This document shows, in pieces, positions 6,040 through 12,389 of a stretch of DNA of 12,389 nt. The stretch comes from Chloroflexota bacterium. GTDB lineage: Bacteria > Chloroflexota > Dehalococcoidia > GIF9 > UBA5620. The stretch lies in the NCBI GenBank assembly GCA_026389735.1, contig JAPLHH010000113.1, forward strand, positions 1-12,389, written 5' to 3'. Made by a program: the position numbers and the translations under genes. The notes beneath the pieces are model-generated. The model made no database searches. It was not told the origin of the DNA and saw only the letters and a list, made by a program, of their open reading frames with translations. Positions within the stretch are counted from its first letter, which is position 1, and the number at the start of each line of letters is the position of its first letter.

Positions 6040-7746
6040 TCATAGAATAAGATTTTGCAGGCTACCCACGATAAGTGCTGAAGCTATCATTATACCAGTA
6101 GCTTTAAGCATATCTCTGGCTCCTAGCTCTCGAGCCAGTATCACGAAGGTAGCCACACAAGGGAAAGACATGGCCAGAACGGTAGTACTTATCACTAGTT
6201 GCTTGGCAGTTAATCCCAAAGGAGCCAGCATGCCCACAGCTACATCTTTACGCAGAAAGCCGATAGCTAAGGCAACAACCGTCTCTTTGGGCAGCCCAAA
6301 CAATCCACTTACAATTGGGGCTGCAATGTTAGCCATAAAATCGAAGATTCCTACTGTGTAAAGGATATTTACCACAAGCACAGCCCCGAGCACTATAGGT
6401 AAGGCTTCTTTGATAAAGCTGGAGACCCGCAGCCAGAGTTTCTCCCCAACAACTCGCCATGGTGGGAAACGGTAGGGCGGAATCTCCATAATAAGTTCCG
6501 GGCTGAACCCCTTCACAGTATGATTAAGAATAAGCCCTATGATAATCCAGGATACGAATAAGCTACCATATACAATAGCCACATACTGACCGCCTTGCTG
6601 TCCCACCAGTCCTATTATCATAGCTTGCAACGCTGCGCAGGGGATACCGATAGAAATTAGAGTAGCCGCAATGAACCGTTCCCTCCGGCTCTCCAGGATT
6701 CGGGTTGCCATAACTGCTGGCACGTTACATCCAAAGCCGAGGATAGTAGGAATTATGGCGTAACCGTGTAGCCCTAATCTGTGCATCAGTGTATCCATCA
6801 ATACCGCTAGGCGAGGCAGGTAACCGACATCCTCCAGTATTCCTAGCACGAGGTAGAAAGCAATGATATACGGTATCACCACTCCGAACTCGATATAAAG
6901 TCCTGTGCTGAGCAGACCGAGGGACTGAAAATAGTCAATCTCTCCATTGATAAGGTTGCCTACCAGGATGTTGTGCCAGAAACCCCCTGACCCTAAGGCA
7001 AAGCTCAGCTTCATTAGCAATGGAGTCCACAGCCAGTTGAAGAGAGGGTCAGTCACATAGTTGATGATGCCCTCACCAATGAGGCGGATGAACCAGAAGG
7101 TGGCAACGAGAACCAGCAGGGCGATAGCAACCCCACCCGCCGGATGATTGCTGGCATCTTCCAAAACCTCACGCCAGGTGTGGTGGCGGTGGCTCAACGA
7201 TTGTACCTGGCTTACGATATCGCCGATTTTCGCCCACCTTTCGTCACTGCTTGAATAGATGACTTGTGGTGCTGCTGCTTCTGGAAGACGGCTGACCAAT
7301 TCACGTATTCCTTGCCCGGTTACACCTACCGTAGGGACGACTGGCACACCGAGGAGCTCTTCTAGCTTGACAACATCTATATTTATTCCTCGGTGGTGAG
7401 CATCGTCCCACATATTAAGCGCGACTATTACTGGAACTTGTCTTTCCAGTAGTTGTAAGGTGAGATTTAGATTTCTCTCCAAATTGGTGGCGTCAATGAC
7501 ATCGATAACTAAATCGCCTTCCTTCAGCATTTCCGCAGCTACCTGTTCTGCCTTGCTGGTGGGTTCAAGAGTATAGGTGCCGGGCACATCGATGATCTCA
7601 ACCTGCTCTTCACCCAGTTTCAGATAGCCTTTGGTAAACCCCACGGTGGTGCCGGGATAATTTGACGCGATGGTACGCGTGCCGGTAAGTCGGGAGAAGA
7701 GGACGCTCTTACCCACATTAGGGTTGCCCATTAGTAGAAGCTTCAT
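6040..7746 (-). CDS. feoB: Ferrous iron transport protein FeoB (compact form)
   Basis: FeoB is a membrane protein with a cytoplasmic G domain that drives ferrous iron uptake. G motifs are visible: G1 GNPNVGKS (7-14), G2 threonine in NYPGTTV (29-35), G3 DVPGT (53-57), and G4 NMWD (111-114). A short linker domain runs to about residue 200. Membrane segments begin near 205 and include the two Gate motifs with conserved cysteines, GFGCNVPAVMATR (C340) and SFPCVATFV (C530), plus C370 in GIPCAAL. At 568 residues it is shorter than Escherichia coli FeoB (773): the linker is brief and there is almost no tail after the last helix, where FeoC-linked or extended forms continue. It is last in the fur-feoA-feoB operon, 18 bases after feoA. 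The ATG at 7746 has only a weak ribosome binding site. Confidence 0.95.
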   Translation of the reverse strand: MKLLLMGNPNVGKSVLFSRLTGTRTIASNYPGTTVGFTKGYLKLGEEQVEIIDVPGTYTLEPTSKAEQVAAEMLKEGDLVIDVIDATNLERNLNLTLQLLERQVPVIVALNMWDDAHHRGINIDVVKLEELLGVPVVPTVGVTGQGIRELVSRLPEAAAPQVIYSSSDERWAKIGDIVSQVQSLSHRHHTWREVLEDASNHPAGGVAIALLVLVATFWFIRLIGEGIINYVTDPLFNWLWTPLLMKLSFALGSGGFWHNILVGNLINGEIDYFQSLGLLSTGLYIEFGVVIPYIIAFYLVLGILEDVGYLPRLAVLMDTLMHRLGLHGYAIIPTILGFGCNVPAVMATRILESRRERFIAATLISIGIPCAALQAMIIGLVGQQGGQYVAIVYGSLFVSWIIIGLILNHTVKGFSPELIMEIPPYRFPPWRVVGEKLWLRVSSFIKEALPIVLGAVLVVNILYTVGIFDFMANIAAPIVSGLFGLPKETVVALAIGFLRKDVAVGMLAPLGLTAKQLVISTTVLAMSFPCVATFVILARELGARDMLKATGIMIASALIVGSLQNLIL

Positions 7747-7764
7747 CGCTGTCTGTGAAGGTCG

Positions 7765-8016
7765 TTAAGCGGATTTGTCGATTTCAATTAGTATTTTATT
7801 AGCCATGCCAAAGCCAAGAGCTACCTGGGCATGATTTACCCTAAGGGTAACCGGCCCACGGAAAAGCATGGAGCCTATTTTAGTCACCTTTTTCCCTTGC
7901 CTGATGCCAAGAGCCTCGAGGCGCTGGGTCAAGCCTCGACCACCTAGAATTTGAATTATGGTGCCGGTCTGCCCGGCTTCCATCTGGCCTAAAGTCAGTT
8001 GTATATTCTGAGACAT
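7765..8016 (-). CDS. feoA: FeoA-family protein
   Basis: The 83-residue protein has the SH3-like FeoA fold pattern: LTLGQMEAGQTGTIIQILGG, then a GLTQRLEALGIRQGKKVTKIG turn-helix, then PVTLRVNHAQVALGFGMANKILIEI. FeoA is a small cytoplasmic partner thought to help FeoB assemble or cycle GTP. It sits nine bases after fur and 18 before feoB. The ATG at 8016 is preceded by AGGAG 13 bases away, inside the last codons of fur, a rather long spacing that still fits coupled translation. Confidence 0.93.
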   Translation of the reverse strand: MSQNIQLTLGQMEAGQTGTIIQILGGRGLTQRLEALGIRQGKKVTKIGSMLFRGPVTLRVNHAQVALGFGMANKILIEIDKSA

Positions 8017-8025
8017 GAACGTACG

Positions 8026-8490
8026 TTAACTCCTATCTGGTATTGTTTTACTTTCCTTGTTGTGGCAGCTTGAGCACAAGCCTATCATGCGGACTTCAAC
8101 TCCGGTGATGTCGAAATCATATTGCTTGCCGATGTCCTCTCTGAGTTTCCAGCTCACAGGACAGGCAAATTCCACGACTTTGCCACAACTGATGCACAAA
8201 AGATGCTGATGTTCTGTCCCTGACCTCACCTCATAATGATGGTGCTCCTCATCGAAGTGGTGTTCTTCTATCAGCCCCAGCTTCTTAAAAAGCTGCAAGT
8301 TTCGGTAGACTGTGGACAGGCTAATCCGAGAGTTCTTCTTTCGTGCCCGACGATACAGCTCATCGGCATCGACATGTCCGCCGCTCTGACGGAGCAGCTC
8401 AAGTAGCAGGGTACGCTGAGCTGTAACCCTCTGGCTTGAACGGTCCAGTATCTGACGAGCGCTACCCTTTTCTTTGATTACATTAACCAT
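8026..8490 (-). CDS. fur: Fur-family metal-responsive repressor
   Basis: The 154-residue protein has the Fur layout. The N-terminal winged helix spans about residues 12-85, with RVTAQRTLLLELLRQSGGHVDADELY and the recognition helix ISLSTVYRNLQLFKKLGLI. A histidine-rich hinge EEHHHYEVRSG and EHQHLLC follow. The C-terminal dimerisation half has two structural zinc pairs, C99/C102 (CISC) and C139/C142 (CSSC). Fur subfamilies (iron, zinc, peroxide) cannot be separated from the sequence alone, but being first in an operon with feoA and feoB argues for iron. A perfect 7-1-7 inverted repeat 65 bases upstream is a likely self-regulatory site. The ATG at 8490 has no clear ribosome binding site. Confidence 0.93.
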   Translation of the reverse strand: MVNVIKEKGSARQILDRSSQRVTAQRTLLLELLRQSGGHVDADELYRRARKKNSRISLSTVYRNLQLFKKLGLIEEHHFDEEHHHYEVRSGTEHQHLLCISCGKVVEFACPVSWKLREDIGKQYDFDITGVEVRMIGLCSSCHNKESKTIPDRS

Positions 8491-8554
8491 CTTTTAGCAC
8501 CAAACTTGTTTTTAGACGGAGCCTTTTTCGACCTTTTGTAGCCAGTGGTGCTAA

Positions 8555-8569
8555 TGCAAATCATTTGCA
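8555..8569 (-). promoter_or_regulatory. Candidate Fur box upstream of fur-feoA-feoB
   Basis: TGCAAATCATTTGCA is a perfect 7-1-7 inverted repeat. The classical Fur box core is TGATAAT-N-ATTATCA; this site keeps TG..AAT-N-ATT..CA, five of seven positions in each arm. It lies 64 bases before the fur ATG, a fitting distance for a site over the promoter. I could not assign -35 and -10 elements with confidence. Confidence 0.72.
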
Positions 8570-8806
8570 ACTAAGCTTACAGTATTTAAGTGGCAGATGT
8601 CAAACCGTCTGAATGAAACGATGAAGTGTGACCTTGAACTGGCCTGTCACAGCAGTTTGCATCTTGCCTGGGCATTGACAGCTACCTGCCTCCGTGCTAC
8701 TCTGCTCCATAAAGGTAAGCTGAGTAGGAAAGGGGGCTGCGTTTTCACTTGCTGAGCTCCCAGTTCCTTGGCTGCCTCTTCAAACCAACATTAAACATCC
8801 CGAGCC

Positions 8807-8815
8807 TGATATACT
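8807..8815 (+). promoter_or_regulatory. Extended -10 promoter for the thymidylate synthase gene
   Basis: TGATATACT combines a TGn extension with TATACT (8810-8815). No good -35 lies 16-18 bases upstream, as is common for extended -10 promoters. Transcription would begin near 8822, about 34 bases before the ATG. Confidence 0.5.
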
Positions 8816-8855
8816 TATCTCCGGATAACAAACCATAGATGAGCGGAGGTACGAT

Positions 8856-9506
8856 ATGGACTTAACAGTAGTTGAGGCGTGCACTATTGGAGATGCCTGG
8901 TTTCAGTGTCTTGAGAAAGCTCTAGTGGGAGGGAGAACATATCGTATACAGCAAGGTAGTTTTGAGGGCACTCATCGGAAAGAAATACCTCTCGTCGCAG
9001 TTATAATCCGCACTCCTGGAGTGAGACCATTGAGACCTGATGTACCTATGGGAGTACCAGCACCTACTACAGATGACGTTATTGAGGCGTATATGTCATA
9101 TTTAATGACTGCCGCCAGGCAGGAGAACGAAGAATACACTTACGGTGAGGATCTGGCTGCACAAATTGATGAGGTAATCAAGCGCTATAAGCGCGGGGTT
9201 GATACCAACCAGATGTGTATGACGATTGGCAATCGCAGTAGTATTTATCTGAAAGACCCTCCATGTCTAAGGTTAGTGGACACTCGTGTTCAGGATGGCC
9301 GCCTCAATTTCATTGTTTATTTTAGGAGTTGGGACCTGTGGGGTGGATTCCCTACAAACTTGGGCGGCTTGCAACTATTAAAAGAGTATATGGCTGGGGA
9401 GATTGGGGTGGATGATGGTTGCCTAATTGCTTTCAGTAAAGGGCTTCATTTGTATGAACATTGTTGGGATCTGGCTAAGATGGTGCTGCGCATGCCACTG
9501 GAATGA
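8856..9506 (+). CDS. thyA: Thymidylate synthase, methanogen-type (ThyA superfamily)
   Basis: The 216-residue protein has the C-terminal core of the ThyA superfamily, which methylates dUMP to dTMP. Key residues align with the Escherichia coli enzyme: catalytic C137 in DPPCLRL (E. coli Cys146), RSWD at 157-160 (Arg166 region), N168 in FPTNLGG (Asn177, which selects dUMP over dCMP), and HLY at 198-200 (His207 and Tyr209). YTYGEDLAAQIDEVI (94-108) matches the ThyA YG-x-x-L element. The N-terminal 90 residues, with QQGSFEGTHRKEI, differ from ordinary ThyA but resemble the short type described in methanogens, thought to use a tetrahydromethanopterin-type cofactor. The start has GGAGGT five bases upstream. 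The gene stands alone, divergent from fur and convergent with a methyltransferase gene. Family call firm; cofactor in this organism unknown. Confidence 0.87.
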   Translation: MDLTVVEACTIGDAWFQCLEKALVGGRTYRIQQGSFEGTHRKEIPLVAVIIRTPGVRPLRPDVPMGVPAPTTDDVIEAYMSYLMTAARQENEEYTYGEDLAAQIDEVIKRYKRGVDTNQMCMTIGNRSSIYLKDPPCLRLVDTRVQDGRLNFIVYFRSWDLWGGFPTNLGGLQLLKEYMAGEIGVDDGCLIAFSKGLHLYEHCWDLAKMVLRMPLE

Positions 9507-9568
9507 ACGATTTGACGCTTTGTTCAACTGAGCAACCCGCCACTTGAAGCTATTAGCTCAACATGTAC

Positions 9569-10141
9569 TTAGACCCGTGCGAACGTATACGGTTTGGCAA
9601 CGATTATATGATGGTAGGGACCGATGTCCTTGATGCTTAACACCTCGAAACCAGCTGCTTCTATAAGTTGGGCTGATTTTTCTTTACTGAACCTTTTTTG
9701 CAATGGTGGGCCCAGTTGCATGGTTATTTTCTTCCAGTCCAAATTAATAAGGCGTCCGGCAGGATTGAGCATTTTCTTAGCATTCTGCAAAACCTTAGCC
9801 GGGTCCTCAAAGTCATGAAGAACTATTCCAAAGAAGACAATGTCAGCGCATGAATCACATAGCACCACATCTTCGGCTTTGCCTATTGTCAACCCCAGGT
9901 TATTCAAACCTTCTCTGCTAGCTAGCTCTCTCAGTTCGCTGACGGACTCGGCATTTGTGTCTATCCCGTAGACTTTTCCACTTTCACCAACTACTCTTGC
10001 AGCGGGCAGAGCAAAAAAGCCACCTCCGCAGCCGATGTCCATAAATGTGGGGCCAGCCTTTAAGCCAATGTTAGCCAAAATGGCCTCCGGGTTCTGCCAT
10101 TTTCTTCTTTCCGGGTCATTAGCGTGTCTGTGATGGCTCAT
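9569..10141 (-). CDS. Class I SAM-dependent methyltransferase
   Basis: From the ATG at 10141 the protein has 190 residues, usual for small UbiE/Methyltransf_11-like enzymes. SAM-binding motif I is TFMDIGCGGGFF (D35 to G41). The acidic residue that binds the ribose is D61 in VYGIDTN, motif II lies near DIVFFGIVLHDFEDP (100-113), and a NPAGRLINLDWKK strand follows (126-138). The substrate cannot be told. The opening MSHHRHANDPERRKWQNPE is seen, from memory, in related small methyltransferases of anaerobes. The frame stays open upstream to a TTG at 10348, but a promoter lies inside that stretch and its content is unlike the family, so I use 10141. AGGAGGT at 10157-10163 is 16 bases upstream, rather far. 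The gene is divergent from the CoA ligase gene. Confidence 0.88.
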   Translation of the reverse strand: MSHHRHANDPERRKWQNPEAILANIGLKAGPTFMDIGCGGGFFALPAARVVGESGKVYGIDTNAESVSELRELASREGLNNLGLTIGKAEDVVLCDSCADIVFFGIVLHDFEDPAKVLQNAKKMLNPAGRLINLDWKKITMQLGPPLQKRFSKEKSAQLIEAAGFEVLSIKDIGPYHHIIVAKPYTFARV

Positions 10142-10195
10142 GTAAGTATTCAGTGAACCTCCTGAGTGATATACTGTCAAGCGTCCAGTCATCAT

Positions 10196-10204
10196 AGTAT
10201 AGCA
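10196..10204 (-). promoter_or_regulatory. Extended -10 promoter for the methyltransferase gene
   Basis: On the minus strand TGCTATACT (TGn plus TATACT) lies 55 bases before the ATG at 10141. Transcription would start near 10189. Its position within the upstream open frame supports the shorter start for the methyltransferase. Confidence 0.45.
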
Positions 10205-10273
10205 CAGTGTTACACCCTGGAAGGCACTCGCTTGGGCGATGAGAACTGTCAGCCAGGACGCAAGATCAGTGAT

Positions 10274-10296
10274 TGCACAAGGTAGCGGTTTGTGCA
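10274..10296. repeat. Inverted repeat ahead of the CoA ligase gene, possible operator
   Basis: TGCACAA (10274-10280) and TTGTGCA (10290-10296) form a perfect 7-base inverted repeat around nine bases. Eleven bases downstream is TAAAAT (10307-10312), a plausible -10 for the ligase gene, whose ATG is at 10360. The placement suits a regulator site, but the protein is unknown and a chance repeat is possible. Confidence 0.35.
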
Positions 10297-10359
10297 GCAT
10301 TAATTGTAAAATAGAAAGAGAATACTTCTTACCTAATATATTGAGCAAGGGGGAGCAAT

Positions 10360-11925
10360 ATGGAAAGGCGCTACAAATACCAAAGTTATATTCCTCAATA
10401 TTATAACGTAACCACGAAACTGATAGATGAAATGGTGGAAAAGGGGTTGGGCGATAAAGTAGCTGTATACTACCGGGATAAGACCTATACCTTCAGTGAG
10501 ATGCAAAGCATGATAAATAAGGTAGGAAACGCGCTGAAGATTCTCGGCGTGCATATGGAAGAGCGTGTAATGCTGGTCATGTACGATTCCCCTGAAGCTA
10601 TGGCCAGTTTTTATGGTGCCATAAAAATCGGAGCTATTCCTGTACCAGTTAACTACATGTATACCATGCACGACTGTCGCTATCTGCTGAATAACAGTCG
10701 AGCCCGAACCCTTATAGCCGATGAGGACTTTATTGAGGAGATTGAAGGCTTCAAGGGCAAGTTTCTATATCTGGAAAACACTATCATCGTAGGCAAGAAA
10801 ACAAGGGCTTATCATATCTCATTCCATGACATCGTCAACCGCTGTTCCGATAAACTTGACGTGGCTTATACCACCTTCGAGGATGCCGCTTTCTGGGTTT
10901 ACACCTCCGGCAGCACCGGTGTTCCCAAAGCCGCTGTTCACCTTCAACACGATGTCTTCACTTGCATTGACAGCTACGCCAAAGGGATACTTGGTCTTAC
11001 CCAGGACGATATACTCTTCTCGGCATCAAAGTTCTTCTTTGCTTATGGATTGGGTAATAGCTTTTTCTATCCTCTCGGTACTGGTGCATCGGTAGTTCTG
11101 CTCCCGGACCGGCCCCGGCCAGAAACCATATTCGCCACCATCAATCGCTATCACCCCACAGTATTTTTCGGCGTACCAACGCTGTACGCCAATATGCTGG
11201 GAATAGAGGACGCCGAGAAAAAATACGATCTCTCCTCCCTGCGTATTTGTACCTCAGCGGGTGAAGCTCTGCCACAGGGAATTTTCCATGAATGGAAAAG
11301 GCGGTTTGGGCTAGAAATCCTGGATGGCATAGGCTCAACGGAGCTGTTACACATTTTTATTTCAAATCGCCCGGGCGATGTCAAGCCGGGAAGCTCAGGT
11401 AAAATAGTGCCGGGATATCAGGCTAAGATTGTCGATGATAAGGGCAATGAAGTGCCTGATGGCGAGATCGGTACACTCCAGGTAGAGGGGGAATCAACAG
11501 CAGCTTATTACTATCGCCATCACGACAAAACTAAAACTTCCATGCTGGGAGAGTGGTTTGATACTGGAGATAAGTATTATAGGGATGCCGAAGGTTACTA
11601 CTATTACTGCGGTAGAGGCGATGACATGCTCAAGGTGGGTGGCATATGGGTCTCCCCTATTGAGGTTGAAGATGCCTTGATTTCCCACCCTGCGGTGCTC
11701 GAAGCCGCTGTAGTCGCTAAAAACGACGAGCATAACCTGGTGAAGCCCAAGGCATACATAGTTCTGAAAAAGGGTTACCAGCCATCCGAGGAACTGTCCA
11801 AGGATATTCAAGCATTTGTAAAGAAGAGTATAGCGCCTTATAAGTATCCCAGGTGGATAGAGTTCGTTAAAGAACTTCCCAAGACAAGCACCGGCAAGAT
11901 ACTACGCAACAAGTTAAGGGATTAG
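10360..11925 (+). CDS. Benzoate-CoA ligase family protein (acyl/aryl-CoA synthetase)
   Basis: The 521-residue protein is an adenylate-forming enzyme that activates a carboxylic acid as its AMP ester and then makes the CoA thioester. Motifs run in order: the P-loop YTSGSTGVPKA (181-191), the acid-site region SASKFFFAYGLGNSFFYPLG (221-240), GVPTLYANML (271-280), DGIGSTELLHIFISNRPGD (322-340), FDTGD (400-404), the hinge region GRGDDMLKVGGIWVSPIEVE (418-437), and the catalytic lysine K513 in TSTGKILRNKL. The FFAYGLGN and GSTELLHIF segments are characteristic of the benzoate/4-hydroxybenzoate/cyclohexanecarboxylate ligase group. GGGGGAG five bases before the ATG is a strong ribosome binding site. 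No benzoyl-CoA reductase genes are in the window, so the true acid may be aromatic, alicyclic or aliphatic. Confidence 0.93.
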   Translation: MERRYKYQSYIPQYYNVTTKLIDEMVEKGLGDKVAVYYRDKTYTFSEMQSMINKVGNALKILGVHMEERVMLVMYDSPEAMASFYGAIKIGAIPVPVNYMYTMHDCRYLLNNSRARTLIADEDFIEEIEGFKGKFLYLENTIIVGKKTRAYHISFHDIVNRCSDKLDVAYTTFEDAAFWVYTSGSTGVPKAAVHLQHDVFTCIDSYAKGILGLTQDDILFSASKFFFAYGLGNSFFYPLGTGASVVLLPDRPRPETIFATINRYHPTVFFGVPTLYANMLGIEDAEKKYDLSSLRICTSAGEALPQGIFHEWKRRFGLEILDGIGSTELLHIFISNRPGDVKPGSSGKIVPGYQAKIVDDKGNEVPDGEIGTLQVEGESTAAYYYRHHDKTKTSMLGEWFDTGDKYYRDAEGYYYYCGRGDDMLKVGGIWVSPIEVEDALISHPAVLEAAVVAKNDEHNLVKPKAYIVLKKGYQPSEELSKDIQAFVKKSIAPYKYPRWIEFVKELPKTSTGKILRNKLRD

Positions 11926-12099
11926 TTGCGAATATTGGATAACCAGGAGTTGATTTCTGAGGTGCATGAGCTGAGAGACACTATTTTCAAGGTGCTATAA
12001 CTTAACGAAGCTGTAAAATCATAAGGTGGTGGGAAAGTAGAAACAACTCCTTATAGGCTATCTTGTGCCTACTTCCACCCTGTGCTCCGTGTCATCATC
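11926..12099. other. Short intergenic stretch after the CoA ligase gene
   Basis: Directly after the ligase stop there is a 24-codon open stretch (11926-12000) from TTG to TAA that reads LDNQELISEVHELRDTIFKVL near its end. It looks protein-like but is too short to call. Farther on, bases 12028-12040 and 12069-12079 can form an imperfect stem with a long loop. No T-rich tail follows it for the plus strand, so no terminator is assigned between these converging genes. Confidence 0.35.
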
Positions 12100-12389
12100 T
12101 CATTTTTTTGCAAATTCCTGCTTCAATGCCTCAGTTATTCTCTTAAATGTTTCGTTATGTTCGTCTCTGCTCTCTTTGAACTGTGGAATAACCCATTCCA
12201 TATCCTGCAGATTTTCTACCATACCCGGGAGCAAGTCCCAGGGGAGTGATATAACTACCAGACCTTCTGGTAATACCTGCCTTGTTTTCATGCCTGAACC
12301 AAGACCGGTGACGGTGAAGTTCATTTCTCCGCTCAAGTATGGATAAATAAATAGCCAAGCGCACCCCATGACTGGCGTTCCTTTACTGG
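12100..12389 (-). CDS. DUF169-family protein, C-terminal part (runs off right edge)
   Basis: Reading leftwards from the right edge, the frame is open for about 95 codons to TGA at 12100. The content SKGTPVMGCAWLFIYPYLSG, then NFTVTGLGSGMKTRQVLPEGLVVISLPWDLLPGMVENLQD, matches the C-terminal half of DUF169 (COG2043) proteins. Those usually show a cysteine followed by a strand, then a glycine-rich GxGxR-like turn and a PxGxxxxxxPxxxL strand-helix. An ATG at 12369 lies inside the domain, so the true start is almost surely beyond the window. The family has no settled function; members often occur in anaerobes and methanogens. A charged helical tail (ESRDEHNETFKRITEALKQEF) closes the protein. The family call rests on remembered pattern only. 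Confidence 0.7.
   Translation of the reverse strand, partial: SKGTPVMGCAWLFIYPYLSGEMNFTVTGLGSGMKTRQVLPEGLVVISLPWDLLPGMVENLQDMEWVIPQFKESRDEHNETFKRITEALKQEFAKK

Larger units (their letters stand above)
8491..8855. other. Divergent intergenic region between fur and the thymidylate synthase gene
   Basis: These 365 bases hold the candidate Fur box (8555-8569) and the extended -10 promoter for the plus-strand gene (8807-8815). A second possible plus-strand promoter is TTGACA (8675-8680), 17 bases, TACTCT (8698-8703); its -10 is poor, and it would give a leader of about 145 bases. A 52-codon plus-strand frame at 8597-8755 has no ribosome binding site and no recognisable content, so I do not call it a gene. 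I found no riboswitch, terminator or RNA gene. Confidence 0.5.

Noticed and set aside
8675..8703. TTGACA with TACTCT at 17 bases as the main thyA promoter
   Set aside because: The -35 is perfect but the -10 has only three matches; the extended -10 at 8807-8815 is closer to the gene and better, so this stays a secondary candidate.
8597..8755. 52-codon cysteine-containing plus-strand frame between fur and thyA
   Set aside because: No ribosome binding site, no recognisable motif, and it overlaps candidate promoter sequence; probably chance.
10333..10671. Minus-strand 112-codon frame overlapping the start of the CoA ligase gene
   Set aside because: It is antisense to the well-supported ligase N-terminus and has no ribosome binding site or family features.
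12025..12080. Imperfect stem between the CoA ligase and DUF169 genes considered as a terminator
   Set aside because: The stem has a bulge and a loop of nearly 30 bases, with no adjoining T run on the plus strand.

Overview
The window reads as a piece of a bacterial chromosome, most likely an anaerobic Chloroflexota bacterium of the Dehalococcoidia type. That placement is an inference. It rests on an NrpR-type nitrogen regulator and a methanogen-type thymidylate synthase in an otherwise bacterial gene set, clear sigma70-like promoters, a plsC-ispH pair, anaerobic-style CoA chemistry, and short palindromic intergenic repeats. No rRNA, tRNA, CRISPR, transposase or phage gene was seen. Gene density is high, and operons are tight with overlapping or near-abutting genes.

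Left part (1-2124, minus strand): an operon reads right to left as nrpR-like regulator, hisF, then an FMN-binding glutamate synthase-like gene that leaves the window at base 1. Ahead of it is a near-consensus promoter (TTGACA, 17 bases, TATACT). An 18-base palindrome begins on the last base of the -10 and contains GGCA-N6-TGCC. This is the same 4-6-4 geometry as known archaeal NrpR operators, which suggests an autoregulated nitrogen operon.

Middle left (2164-5881): a palindromic repeat and a good promoter precede a plus-strand cluster. It encodes a CaiB/BaiF-family protein with the catalytic residues of alpha-methylacyl-CoA racemase, a stand-alone Lrp/AsnC ligand-binding domain, and a HIT-family hydrolase. 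It converges, with only 4 bases between stops, on a minus-strand plsC-ispH pair (phospholipid acyl transfer; last step of MEP isoprenoid synthesis) that has its own promoter.

Centre (5920-8569, minus strand): a double-hairpin repeat lies downstream of a fur-feoA-feoB iron operon. Upstream of fur is a perfect 7-1-7 inverted repeat that looks like a Fur box, so the ferrous iron uptake operon probably includes and is controlled by its own regulator.

Right part (8856-12389): a methanogen-type thymidylate synthase (plus), a class I methyltransferase (minus), a benzoate-CoA ligase-family enzyme (plus), and the C-terminal part of a DUF169 protein (minus) that runs off the right edge. The AMACR-like protein and the acyl/aryl-CoA ligase together suggest a metabolism that activates carboxylic acids as CoA thioesters.
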